Positions 42,501-51,300 of a stretch of DNA of 64,000 nt are shown here, piece by piece. Position 1 is the stretch's first letter, and every line of letters starts with the position of its first letter. The notes beneath the pieces are model-generated. The model made no database searches, was not told the origin of the DNA, and saw only the letters and a program-made list of their open reading frames with translations. Source of the DNA: G965227875 sp965227875. GTDB taxonomy: Bacteria > Pseudomonadota > Alphaproteobacteria > Rhizobiales > JAJFHC01. Both the position numbers and the translations under genes were made by a program. The DNA is taken from NCBI GenBank assembly GCA_965227875.1, contig OZ245783.1:3968001-4032000 (forward strand), in the 5' to 3' direction.

Positions 42501-43198
42501 CCCTGATCGATGAGTGAAACGATCTCGTTTGCCGTTTCCGGCGAAACGCAGTCATTTCTGACCTGTTCGCCGGACCGGTCCGGCGTCGTGACAACCGGTT
42601 CCGAAACCTGCGGTGACGGGACGGGCAAAGCCGGCTCGGCGCTCTGACCGGCAGCGTTGTCCTTGCGGCATGCGAGCGCGGATACGGTGGAGAGGATGAG
42701 GAGCGAGATCGCCGTGAGGCTTTCCCTCACGCCGTCCTCGGTGTGTTCGCCGCCACCGGTTGCGCTCAAGGGCAGGCGTTTAAGAAGGAGCTCCGTGGCG
42801 ATCGCCCGGATCCGATTCAGAAGTCGGCTGTTCTGGGTGAGCTTTTCCGGCGGCGTGGAAAGCAACTCGCGGGACCAGCCGGCAAATGTTCTCAGGTCGT
42901 CGTCGAACTTGCGCTCGGTTTTCTTCTTGCCGTTCCCGGGCGCATTACCGTCTGCCTGCGGATGCAGACAGGAGCGCTCGAAACCGATGATCGCGTTCGA
43001 AAGGGACTTGCGTGCGGCGTCGCGCGACTGGTCATCGTCGCTGGAAACATAGGCATGCATTTCAACGGCAAGCCGCAAGGCCGCACCGATGAACGGTTGG
43101 GGGTCCGATTGTAACAAGAGCATCTCCATACCCGCACGTGCCGAGGTTCCGGCCTGGCCGGCTGGAACTTGCCGCAGGCTCGACACGATTTCGCCCAA
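39560..43198 (-). CDS. hybrid sensor histidine kinase with three PAS domains and two receiver domains
   Basis: 1212 residues with TTG start at 43198 (RBS not clear; GTG and ATG alternatives lie a few codons in). An unrecognised helical N-terminal domain (about 20-165) ends in a hydrophobic stretch (ISLLILSTVSALA). Three PAS domains follow (about 225-320, 345-460, 475-590), each with N-cap YANPRAYELLDL-type motifs. HisKA has HEIRTPMNGVIGMAEIL; the ATPase domain has NLVGNAIKFTEEG, DTGIGIPPEKRRHIFEKFEQ and GGTGLGLAISKKL. Receiver 1: VLLVDDIPLNL, LDFHMPDMDG; receiver 2: VLVAEDNEVNQ, LMDVSMPEMDG, PKPI. A phosphorelay kinase reading several PAS ligands; no HPt domain is present, so an external phosphotransferase is needed. 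Promoter lies right of 43198, behind the EF-hand terminator. Confidence 0.9.
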   Translation of the reverse strand: MGEIVSSLRQVPAGQAGTSARAGMEMLLLQSDPQPFIGAALRLAVEMHAYVSSDDDQSRDAARKSLSNAIIGFERSCLHPQADGNAPGNGKKKTERKFDDDLRTFAGWSRELLSTPPEKLTQNSRLLNRIRAIATELLLKRLPLSATGGGEHTEDGVRESLTAISLLILSTVSALACRKDNAAGQSAEPALPVPSPQVSEPVVTTPDRSGEQVRNDCVSPETANEIVSLIDQGLLIFDETDHLVYANPRAYELLDLTPSVLSIGSPRQKFVEYCAQRGDYGEDKKHSVEEVLDSFRPSGMKSVERVTPTTGSVQRVLVQPLSGGGSFSTYTDITELKRRQSQIDNHTKALDVILNNSKHGMSWVDENLVIRATNAEFCRLLDFPEEVCRAGCKLEDVFRFNARRGEYGPGDVEQQVSERIELASRFEPHCFERVRGDGMILRVEGHPVPEGGFVTFYTDVTEERRREQELNDQKNQLEIILKTTKHGFVWCDADLIVRGFNPKFAEIALLKPDEAQIGRTLEEFMRLSASRGLYGDVDVDEMIANRKRTLETPGPQFAEVRRKDGRVIVIESQPVESGGFVSCFTDVTDDRRREAELENARQEAVIALQAKSDFLANMSHEIRTPMNGVIGMAEILSRTTLDERQHQCVNTIMSSGTALITIINDILDFSKFEAGKIELDPVSFDLRSAIEDVATLMSSRAEDKKLELITHFQTDLPEWVVGDAGRIRQIVTNLVGNAIKFTEEGHVLIEIAGAVENDLANLKVSVTDTGIGIPPEKRRHIFEKFEQVDNSSTRRYGGTGLGLAISKKLVELMGGEIGIDSTLGEGSTFWFTLKVPVDQENRNRTPSRPASLEDVKVLLVDDIPLNLEILKEQVECWGMRPVCAPSGPRALAALHEAKQSGDPFRLAILDFHMPDMDGDELARAIKADPVIADVTLVILTSVGQKGDARKFRYIGVEGYLIKPTRAAHLLETITSLSALSVPDHLDNAPEAAKADPVAARPGTSAAVEDDSPEHEAEIRPAIDDLDEELFDPVPEGTTEQTTGHATGGASVEDASRNGAGPSTATGQKDLVAPDLYRVLVAEDNEVNQLVVEQMLEGSPVSLTIAKNGKEAVSHFELGGADIILMDVSMPEMDGFEATSAIRDLEQKNSLERTPIVGLTAHVMENDRKRCMAAGMDDFLPKPIAIDDLRDMLEKWLEQSASSGETRPVRLSA

Positions 43199-43276
43199 AT
43201 CAAACTTAGGCAGACATGGTTAATCGGGACTTAATTTCACGGAGCACGGGGCTGCCGATGCGCTTGGGAAGAACAG

Positions 43277-43309
43277 AAAAAACCCGCCCTGACCATAGGC
43301 CAGGGCGGG
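43277..43309 (-). terminator. Rho-independent terminator of the EF-hand gene
   Basis: On the minus strand a 9-bp stem CCCGCCCTG/CAGGGCGGG (43309-43301 with 43291-43283), loop of 9 nt, followed by six T (43282-43277). It lies 85 nt past the EF-hand stop and separates it from the hybrid kinase gene. Confidence 0.85.
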
Positions 43310-43393
43310 CACAGTGCCGGAGAGTTCGCGATGTCGGGGGGATCAGGGGTAACGAACCCGCCGGCTGTCAGAAATCAGTGCTGGACGCAGGCG

Positions 43394-43954
43394 TCAGTTG
43401 GAGTCTCCACCTTCGGCGTCCTTGCCACCCTGGCGTTCCATCCGGCGCTGGTGGCGCCAACCGCGACGGCGGCGATCGTCCTTGGAAATGGCGCCGTCGT
43501 CATTGCGGTCCATGCGGTTGAACATCCGCTCGGAAGGCTTGTCGACCTCGTCGAACGTCACGGTCGCGCTGCCGTCTTCGTCGAAGAACTGGAAGACCCG
43601 GACCATGGGCTTGTGGGTCATTTCAAGCCACAGCGGCTTGAACTCCTCGAGCGACAGCGTTCCGTCCTTGTCCGCGTCGTACTTCGTGATCATCGCCTTC
43701 TGGGCATCACGCATCTCGTCGCGGGTGATGGTGCCGTCCTTGTTGACGTCGTGCATTTCGAGGACGTGGCGCATCATCTTGCGGCGGAAGCCCTTGCCGT
43801 GGCGGCGGTGCTTGTAGTGGCCCTTGTAGTTCTGGTGCCAGCCGCGTGCGCCATCCTTGCCGTCGCGGTCGGCATAGGCCACGCCAGCCGTGCCAGCCGC
43901 GCCGACGGCGATCAGGGCTGCAGCGGCGAGGGCAAGTTTGGAACCGTTCTTCAT
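43394..43954 (-). CDS. exported four-EF-hand calcium-binding protein
   Basis: 186 residues with a signal peptide (MKNGSKLALAAAALIAVGAAGTAGVAYA). A His/Lys/Arg-rich segment (residues 35-62) precedes four EF-hand loops: D69-E80 (DVNKDGTITRDE), D93-E104 (DADKDGTLSLEE), D125-E136 (DEDGSATVTFDE) and D149-D160 (DRNDDGAISKDD). Loops 1, 2 and 4 are canonical; loop 3 is shorter in its metal residues but has Asp and Glu at the right ends. The C-terminus is Arg-rich. Probably a periplasmic Ca2+ sensor or buffer. It is divergent (192 bp) from the OmpR/EnvZ-type genes at 44147, which might regulate it or respond to the same signal. Confidence 0.92.
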   Translation of the reverse strand: MKNGSKLALAAAALIAVGAAGTAGVAYADRDGKDGARGWHQNYKGHYKHRRHGKGFRRKMMRHVLEMHDVNKDGTITRDEMRDAQKAMITKYDADKDGTLSLEEFKPLWLEMTHKPMVRVFQFFDEDGSATVTFDEVDKPSERMFNRMDRNDDGAISKDDRRRRGWRHQRRMERQGGKDAEGGDSN

Positions 43955-44146
43955 GGGGAAACTCCTTTCGGGTGTGTTGATGATCCCGATATGGCATTGG
44001 TTTTTCCCAAAACTACGACGCTGATCGGCCTATTTGATCCCAAAATGTACCCGCCGGATTCGGTGATACATCTTGTTACATTTTTCTGTTCCCACAACTT
44101 TGACCGGATACTGGCTCGAAACCGGAACCGGGCTATAAAAGCCTTC

Positions 44147-44866
44147 ATGAACGACGCACCGCACATACTCGTCGTCGACGATCACACCGATATCCGCGAG
44201 CTGCTCGCCAGGTTTCTGAGCAAGCATGGCTACCGGGTCTCCGTGGCGCGGGACGCCCAGGAAGCCCGCGGACTGCTGCGCGACGGCGCTTTCAGCCTCA
44301 TCGTGCTCGACGTCATGATGCCCGGAGAGGACGGTCTTTCGCTTTGCCGGCACCTGCGGGAAACGAAAGACGTTCCGATTATCCTGCTGACCGCCATGGC
44401 GGAAGAGACCGACCGCATCGTGGGTCTCGAGATGGGCGCGGATGACTACCTCGTCAAACCGTTCAATCCCAGGGAACTGCTCGCGCGCATCCGTGCGGTC
44501 TTGCGCCGGTCCAACGCGCTGCCGCCCGGACAGGTCCAGTCGGACGGGCAGCGATACACGTTCGGCGGCTGGGTGCTCGACAGTTCGACGCGCGATCTCG
44601 TCAATGGCGACGGGAACCCCGTGGCGCTGAGCACCGGCGAATTCAACATGCTGGTGGCCTTCCTCGAGCGACCCAACATCGTACTCAATCGCGATCAACT
44701 CCTCGACCTGACGCGCGGCCGTGCCGCCCGCCTGTTCGACAGGAGCGTCGACAACCAGATTTCTAGGCTGCGGAGGAAAATCGAGGAAGACCCTAGGAAG
44801 CCCAAACTCATCCAGACCGTCTGGGGCGGCGGATACAAGCTCGCATGCCAAGTCGAACGATCCTGA
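44147..44866 (+). CDS. OmpR-family response regulator
   Basis: 239 residues from ATG 44147. Receiver: acidic pair Asp11/Asp12, phosphoacceptor Asp55 in VLDVMMPGEDG, Thr82 and Lys104 (YLVKPF). A winged-helix effector domain (about 145-238) contains TGEFNMLVAFLERPNIVLNRDQLLDLTRG and SRLRRKIEEDPRKPKLIQTVWGGGYKL. It overlaps the sensor kinase gene by 22 bp. It is divergent from the EF-hand gene, so that gene is the obvious first target to test. Confidence 0.95.
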   Translation: MNDAPHILVVDDHTDIRELLARFLSKHGYRVSVARDAQEARGLLRDGAFSLIVLDVMMPGEDGLSLCRHLRETKDVPIILLTAMAEETDRIVGLEMGADDYLVKPFNPRELLARIRAVLRRSNALPPGQVQSDGQRYTFGGWVLDSSTRDLVNGDGNPVALSTGEFNMLVAFLERPNIVLNRDQLLDLTRGRAARLFDRSVDNQISRLRRKIEEDPRKPKLIQTVWGGGYKLACQVERS

Positions 44867-46233
44867 ACAGATTGCTGCCGCAGAGCCTCGCCGGCCGGCT
44901 GATTGCGCTTCTGCTCCTGGTGCTGCTTCTGTCGCAGATCGCCAGCGGGCTCGTGTTCTTTCGCGAACGCCGCGAGGCGATCGACTACATCAACCGTGAA
45001 TACGTGCTTGCCCGCGTCACCTCGGTGATCAGGCTGGTGCGAAACAGTCCCCCCGAAGTCTACCGGGATCTCGTACGCGCGACGAACACGCGCAAGATCC
45101 GGTTTTTTGTCCGCCCCGAACCGGCCGTGCCCGGCGACAACGTGCAAAGTCAACGCGACAACATGATCGCGACCGAGATTCGCGCACGTGTTTCCGGCCT
45201 CGACGACGAGATACGGATCATGTCCGTGGACCGCCGGAATTTCCCCGAGCATGGAGGAGACCTCGGTCTCGATCGGCCGGGGCGACCGTTCGACGGCGTT
45301 CTGATCTCCATCCGGATGCCGGACGAGAACTGGCTCAACGTGGCGGCCCACTCCCGTCCCGCGCGATCGCTGTTTCGCGGGCCGTGGTTTTTCTCCCTGC
45401 TGCTGTCGAGCCTCGCGATCGCCGTCGTCGTGATCCTCGTGATCCGGCGGATCACCAAGCCGCTGAACCTTCTGGCGCAGGCTGCTGACAGGCTCGGACG
45501 GGGCGAGGAGACGGAACCGCTCGAGGAGAACGGACCGCGGGAGGTGCGTCGCGCGACCGCCGCCTTCAACATCATGCGCGAGCGTCTCGACAAGTTCGTT
45601 TCAGGTCGCACGCGGATGCTTGCCGCCATAAGTCACGATCTGCGCACCCCGATCACCAGTCTCAGGCTTCGCGCGGAATTCGTCGATGACGACGAGAACC
45701 GCGAGAAGATCATCTCCACGCTTGATGAGATGCAGAGCATGGTCGAGGCGACGCTTGCGTTCGCCCGCGACGACGCCCAGACCGAGGAAACCGTGACGCG
45801 GGACATCGGACAGCTCGTTGGCGAACTCGCGCAACAGTACCGCGAAATGGACAGGTCCCTGGCTCTCGAGATCTCCGAGCCGGTGATGTGCAGATGCCGG
45901 CCGACGTCGATCAGGCGGGCCCTGTCGAACCTTGTCGACAACGCGCTGACCTACGGAGAGAACGTCAAGATTTCCGTCGGCGAGAGGAGCGGCCAGGCCC
46001 AGGTGCTGATCGATGACGACGGTCCCGGGCTGCCGGAAGACAGGCTTGACGAGATTTTCGAACCCTTCGTCAGACTGGAGGAGTCGAGGAATCGCGAGAC
46101 GGGCGGGGTCGGCCTGGGGCTTTCCATCGCGCGATCGATCGTGCGCAATCACGGCGGCGAAATCGTTCTGTCAAACCGCAAGGAAGGCGGACTTCGTGCA
46201 ATGGTTCTCCTGCCGCTGGCGCCCGCGGCCTGA
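44845..46233 (+). CDS. sensor histidine kinase (EnvZ-like)
   Basis: 462 residues. TM1 at about 17-38 (LIALLLLVLLLSQIASGLVFF), a periplasmic domain of about 130 residues with no recognised fold, TM2 about 180-200 (FFSLLLSSLAIAVVVILVI), HAMP, then the dimerisation helix with ISHDLRTPITSLRLRAEF, NLVDNALTYGE, the DDDGPGLPEDRLDEIFEPF G1-type box and VGLGLSIARSIVRNHGGEI. It would sense a periplasmic cue and phosphorylate the upstream-encoded regulator. The 22-bp overlap with that gene couples their translation. Confidence 0.95.
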   Translation: MPSRTILNRLLPQSLAGRLIALLLLVLLLSQIASGLVFFRERREAIDYINREYVLARVTSVIRLVRNSPPEVYRDLVRATNTRKIRFFVRPEPAVPGDNVQSQRDNMIATEIRARVSGLDDEIRIMSVDRRNFPEHGGDLGLDRPGRPFDGVLISIRMPDENWLNVAAHSRPARSLFRGPWFFSLLLSSLAIAVVVILVIRRITKPLNLLAQAADRLGRGEETEPLEENGPREVRRATAAFNIMRERLDKFVSGRTRMLAAISHDLRTPITSLRLRAEFVDDDENREKIISTLDEMQSMVEATLAFARDDAQTEETVTRDIGQLVGELAQQYREMDRSLALEISEPVMCRCRPTSIRRALSNLVDNALTYGENVKISVGERSGQAQVLIDDDGPGLPEDRLDEIFEPFVRLEESRNRETGGVGLGLSIARSIVRNHGGEIVLSNRKEGGLRAMVLLPLAPAA

Positions 46234-46242
46234 CGCCGAACT

Positions 46243-46614
46243 TTAACGCCAGCCCCGGACGGCCACGAGCCCGAACATCACGAACGACGCGATCGAGAGC
46301 ACCGAGCCCATGGCGGCCAGTGTCGGCCCGACGGCCTGGTCCGCGATCGCGAGCGCAATGCCCGCCACGAGCAGGATCATGCCGGCCTGGGCGGACCAGA
46401 GGTGGACCGTCGCCAGTCTGCGTTCTGCTTCCTGCGGAAACAAGCGGTAGAACAGGCCGAAAACCGCGAAGGAGAGCCAGCCCAGTACCATCAGGTGGGC
46501 GTGAGCGGGCATCATCGCGTGATCCGACTGGATCGCCATCGACGTTCCCCAGAGCATGCCGATGGCACCGTACACGATGGATGAGATGAAGAACTTCGCG
46601 GATATACTGTGCAT
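46243..46614 (-). CDS. mini membrane protein resembling part of haem-copper oxidase subunit I
   Basis: 123 residues from ATG 46614 (AGGAAA 6 nt upstream; an upstream start at 46677 has no RBS). Four hydrophobic spans; the second contains PAHAHLMVLGWLSFAVFGLFYRLFP, the histidine-rich pattern of a haem-binding helix in cbb3/NorB-type subunit I. A FPQEAERRL loop follows. At one third of the normal length it cannot be a full oxidase; it may be a stand-alone haem or quinone-binding membrane protein. Convergent with the kinase gene (9 bp gap) and divergent from pcaH. Confidence 0.75.
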   Translation of the reverse strand: MHSISAKFFISSIVYGAIGMLWGTSMAIQSDHAMMPAHAHLMVLGWLSFAVFGLFYRLFPQEAERRLATVHLWSAQAGMILLVAGIALAIADQAVGPTLAAMGSVLSIASFVMFGLVAVRGWR

Positions 46615-46826
46615 GGCGTTTCCTGACACGGGTCTCCAACCGGGGCGTGGTCGCGCGGAACGCGATGATCGCCGCAATCCGGTTCGATTTGCACTTGAGC
46701 GTGACGGTGTTATTCACGTCTCGTGAAACTGCGTCAAGATGATCGCGGCGACCGGGGACGAAAAGCGCTAAGCTTCCGCCCGGTTTGACCAGAGCATCAA
46801 CAGTGCGGGGGAAACGGAAGAACGTC

Positions 46827-47537
46827 ATGGGGAAAATCGAGTACAACCCGATCGATCGCGCACGCCAGCCGGCCTACGTCGATCAGGGATACAGGTCCAC
46901 CGCGCTTCGGGGGCCGACGAGACCGCTCATACCCATTCCGCAGTCGCTTTCCGAGGTGACCGGACCGGTCTACGGGCATGAGAGTGTCGGCCCGGTCGAT
47001 GGCGACCTGACGAGGAACGGCAGGAAAAACGGTGAACCCCTGGGCGAGAGGATCGTTGTAACCGGCCGTGTCGTCGATGAAAACGACCGCCCGGTTCCCG
47101 ATACCCTCGTCGAGATATGGCAGGCGAATGCCGCCGGTCGCTACATCCATACCGTGGACGACCACGATGCGCCGCTCGACCCCAATTTCTTCGGTGGCGG
47201 ACGTTGCGTGACCGATGCAGACGGCCGGTACACGTTCAGGACGATCAAGCCCGGCGCCTATCCCTGGCGCAACCACTTCAACGCCTGGCGTCCCAACCAC
47301 ATACATTTTTCCCTGTTCGGCCCGTGTTTCGCGACGCGTCTCGTGACGCAGATGTACTTCCCCGGCGACCCGCTGCTCGATCTCGACCCGATTTTCCAGA
47401 GCGTGTCCGATACCGATGCACGCGATGCGCTCATCGCCAGGTTCGACATCGGGGTGACCGAACCCGAAATAGCGCTGGGCTATCAGTTCGACATCGTCCT
47501 GCGGGGGCGCAAGGCCACGCTGATGGAGGATCACTGA
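46827..47537 (+). CDS. pcaH: protocatechuate 3,4-dioxygenase beta subunit
   Basis: 236 residues from ATG 46827 with ACGGAAG upstream. The four Fe(III) ligands are all visible: Tyr106 (AAGRYIH), Tyr145 (GAYPW), His158 and His160 (RPNHIHF). The fold starts with VVTGRVVDENDRPVPDTLVEIWQANAAGRY, the beta-sandwich shared by intradiol dioxygenases. With PcaG it cleaves protocatechuate between its hydroxyls to beta-carboxy-cis,cis-muconate. The pcaG ATG follows the stop by one base. No other pca gene or PcaQ-type regulator is in the window. Confidence 0.95.
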   Translation: MGKIEYNPIDRARQPAYVDQGYRSTALRGPTRPLIPIPQSLSEVTGPVYGHESVGPVDGDLTRNGRKNGEPLGERIVVTGRVVDENDRPVPDTLVEIWQANAAGRYIHTVDDHDAPLDPNFFGGGRCVTDADGRYTFRTIKPGAYPWRNHFNAWRPNHIHFSLFGPCFATRLVTQMYFPGDPLLDLDPIFQSVSDTDARDALIARFDIGVTEPEIALGYQFDIVLRGRKATLMEDH

Positions 47538-47538
47538 G

Positions 47539-48132
47539 ATGTCGAGAAAGCAGACGCCGTCCCAGACGGTCGGTCCCTATTTCGCCTACGGCCTGACCCC
47601 GGAGCAATACGGGTATTCGTATGCCAGCGTCGCCGACGGAAGGGTCGCGGGAGACAGCACCGAAGGCCAGCGCATCCGCGTGACGGGGCGTGTGCTGGAC
47701 GGCGAGGGGCAGCCCATATCGGACGCGATGGTCGAGATCTGGCAGGCGAACGCCCACGGACGTTTCAATCATCCCGATGACGGACGGGTGGACAACTTCC
47801 TCGATCCGGATTTCACCGGCTTCGGCCGCGTCGGCACAAACGCGGAAGGCGTGTACGTGTTCGAGACGATCAAGCCGGCCGCAGCGGAGCCCGGCGAGGC
47901 TCCCCATCTCAACGTGACGGTTTTCATGCGCGGCTTGCTGAACCATGTCTTCACGAGGATCTATTTCTCCGATGAAGACACGGCGAACCGGGAGGACAAG
48001 GTTCTGAATCTTGTCCCGGAGGACCGCAGGGCGACGGTCATCGCCAACCGGGAAGATCTCAACGGCCAGGCGCTCTACCGACTCGACATACACATGCAGG
48101 GTGAGAACGAGACCGTTTTCTTCGATCTGTAG
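47539..48132 (+). CDS. pcaG: protocatechuate 3,4-dioxygenase alpha subunit
   Basis: 197 residues; RBS GGAGG lies 9 nt before ATG 47539, inside the end of pcaH. SQTVGPYFAYGL at the N-terminus and RVTGRVLDGEGQPISDAMVEIWQANAHGRFNHP are those of PcaG; the alpha subunit has the same sandwich but lacks the full iron site, as here (Tyr replaced by Phe in GRFNHP). APHLNVTVFMRGLLNHVFTRIYF follows. Alpha-beta units assemble to a large oligomer in the cytoplasm. Together with pcaH it makes a two-gene operon. Confidence 0.95.
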   Translation: MSRKQTPSQTVGPYFAYGLTPEQYGYSYASVADGRVAGDSTEGQRIRVTGRVLDGEGQPISDAMVEIWQANAHGRFNHPDDGRVDNFLDPDFTGFGRVGTNAEGVYVFETIKPAAAEPGEAPHLNVTVFMRGLLNHVFTRIYFSDEDTANREDKVLNLVPEDRRATVIANREDLNGQALYRLDIHMQGENETVFFDL

Positions 48133-48317
48133 TCGCTGAAATGGACAGGCTGGTTCCATGTGAAGGGAAACTTCTTCACAACGGCGTTAACCTTTCGGGC
48201 CGGCTTCTTGTGGCTTCCTGCCAACAAAGGTATGACAATGACTTCGGTTCTCTCTGCGAGAACTTGTGATGCGGTTAGAAGTTCAGGTGTCTGGGGCCTG
48301 ATTGCGAAGCAAGCAGT

Positions 48318-51300
48318 ATGGACATAGGCGAGTGGCTGGATGGCCTGGGGCTCGGGCAGTATGCCTCCAGCTTTGAAGAAAACGACATCGATGCGGACCT
48401 TCTGGCAGTTCTGACCGAGTCGGATCTGAAGGAGCTGGGGATTCGGTCGCTCGGCCACCGGAAGCGTATTTTCGCGGCCATAAGGGAGTTGCGGAAGACG
48501 GCCGAAGTGTCTCGGGAGACCTCGCGTCAGATGCCCGTGGCGGACGTCGAACAATCCGCCGCAAGCAGCGACGTCATCCCGATCAGGGTAAGACCGTCCT
48601 CCGTCCAGCCGCTGCCCAGGCGGACGGAACCGGAACGGCCAGCGAGCCGCAAGCCGGAAGCGCCGGAACCGCAGCCGGAAAGGACGCAGAGCGCGCCACC
48701 CGAAACAACGGCGCGGGAACCGGCCGGCCCGGACTTGATCCCGGAACCCGTTTCAACTCCCGTACATGCGCCGGAACCTCCTGTCCCGGAACCGGACCCC
48801 TTGCCGCGGGAACCTGTCGCGGCAGCGTCCACGGCCTACCGCCCGGAGAGCGAGGCGGATACGGATCCGGAACCCCCGGTAAGGATCACGGAAACCAGTT
48901 TCTCGCCGGATGTACGCCGGCAGAGCGAGCGCCACTGGATCGCTGTTCTCGTCCTCGAATTCATTGGCGGCCCGGCCGACCGCACGGCGTCTCTCGACGG
49001 GACGTCCGTCGAAGGTGAACCGGCAGTCCTCCGCCGGATCTATAACCATGCGGAAACGAATGGCGGAAGGGTGGTTCGCGCGGATCTCGAGGGCGTCGAG
49101 ATACACTTCGGCCCGGCGGTCGCCGAGCAGGAGGACGTCAAGCGCGCGCTGCGCACCTGTCTGGCCATACGCAAGGACCTTTCGTCGGCCGGAGACGGCG
49201 GACACAAGGGCGAGGTGCGCATCGGCATTGCGTCGGGATCCGTTCTCAACAGCGGCACCGAAGCGTCCGCGCTGCACGAGCAGAAGATCATTGCGGACAC
49301 CTCGAACCTGGCCCTGCGCCTGAAGAACACGGCGCGGGCGGGCGACGCGATCGTCACGAACGATGTCTATCGCCAGGTTTCCCAACTGGTGCAGTGCGAC
49401 CCCGCCGGCGATGTCGCACGGCCGGACGGAGGCGGAATGGTGGCTGTGTGGCTCATCAGGTCGCCGAACGCTCCGGTCAAGAAACTCGCGATCAGTCCGC
49501 TCGTCGGTCGCGAGACGGAGATCGAGAGGTTTTCGAACCATCTCAAGGGCGCCAGATCGTCGATGCGCGGACAGGCGTCGATGATCGTTGGCGAACCCGG
49601 TTGCGGAAAATCGCGGCTGCTGGAGGAGTTCGAGAAGCTGGCCTCGGAAGAGGGGTATGAAGTCATCAAGCTCAAGTCCGTTCGCGACAGGCTGAACGAG
49701 ACCATCATTTGCCAATTGCTGTGCCGGCTTATGGAACTTCGGGCCGATGCCGGACCCCAGGAACGGGCGAAAGCGCTCGATGCGATGATTTCGTCGGGGC
49801 GCGTGCCGAAGGGCGACAAGGCTTTTCTGCTGAACGCTCTTGCCCTGCCGCAGACAGCCGAAACACGCGTGACCTTCGATCTCGTGAACCGCACGGAGTG
49901 GATCAGCGAGAAACGACGAGCCATTCGTGCCCTGTTCCGGGCGGCGCGGGACAATCGGCGCCTGTGCATTTCCGTCGACGACATTCATCACGCACGCGCG
50001 TCGGACATGCTTGCATTCGCGAGCCTCGTCCGTGATTTTGCCGACCAGGAAGTGGTCACCTTGTGCGCCGCGCGGCGCGAGTCCGCTCCGCTTCACCCGG
50101 ATTGGGTGGCGGCCCTGCAGGCCAACGACTCCCGTACCGTCAAGCTGGACGCGCTGTCCTCTCGGGATGCCGCGGTGCTCGTCAAGGCCTATGGAGATCC
50201 CGACGACCCCAGGCTCATGCAGTGCGCTGCACGGGCTCAGGGCAATCCGCTCTACCTCGAGCAATTGCTCTTCACCGCGGTGAGCGACTGGACCATCGAC
50301 ATTCCGGCGTCCTTCCAGGCGCTCGTGCTCGCGCGTCTGGAGATGTTCTCGCAGGACGACCGGGACGCGCTGCTGGCCGCCTCCGTGCTCGGCGAACATT
50401 TCAGCATATCCGGCCTGCGTTTCGTTCTGGACGACGAGGACTATGATCCCAAGAGCCTCGTCGAGGACTACATCCTGTCCCGGGACGGCCATCGATTGTG
50501 TTTTCGACAGCCGATGTTCCAGGAAGCGGTCTACAGTCTTCTCCACAAACAGACCCGGCGTGATCTCCACCTGCGTGCGGCAGGCTACGAGGCGGAAGTG
50601 GATCCGGTCGTGTATGCCCGACATCTTGAGCGAAGCGGCGACAAGCGTGCGCCGCTGGCGTTTGCCGCCGCAGCACGCCGCTACGCGAGGGTGCTCGATC
50701 TCGACGATGCGCTGGCCATGACGAAGCTGGGCCTTCAGATCGTCGCCGAACCCCAGGACCGCTGGACCCTGACCTGCCTCGAGGGCGACTACCTGATGCA
50801 GCTTGGCCAGCCGGCGGACGCCCTGCAGGCCTACCGCAAGGCAAGTGTGCTTGCCGCTGAAGATCCCCGGCATCGGGCCATGGCCGCGCTCGGCGAAGCC
50901 GAGGCGCTGCTGAAGCTCGACAAGTCCCAGGAGGCGATGGAAACGCTCGATGCCGCCTGTCAGGCCGCCGAGGACGGACACCTGGTGACCGAACTTGCGG
51001 ATCTTCTGGCTGCCGCCGGCAACGCGAGTTACCGCTCGAACGAAATCGAGAAAGCCGAACGTCAGGCAAAGCAAGCCCTCAAGCTTGCGAAGTCGGTGAG
51101 TCACTGGGAGGCCCTGGCCAACGCGCATCTGTTGTGCGGCGAGATCAGTGCCGCACGGGCCCGGATGGCCAGCGCAACGGACCATTTCCGGCAGGCCTCC
51201 CAGATCGCCGCCAAGGTGGAACAGTACGGACTCGAACTGACCTGTTCGGCAAAAATGGTCCGGTCGCAACTCTACTGCGACCCGCTCGGTGAACTGGCGG

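Noticed and set aside
39560..43198. Possible phosphotransfer (HPt) domain at the C-terminus of the hybrid kinase
   Set aside because: The last residues belong to the second receiver (PKPI, then a short helix); no HPt histidine segment follows.
43331..44146. Plus-strand N-terminal extension of the response regulator
   Set aside because: It is antisense to the EF-hand gene and lacks an RBS; the receiver domain begins right after ATG 44147.
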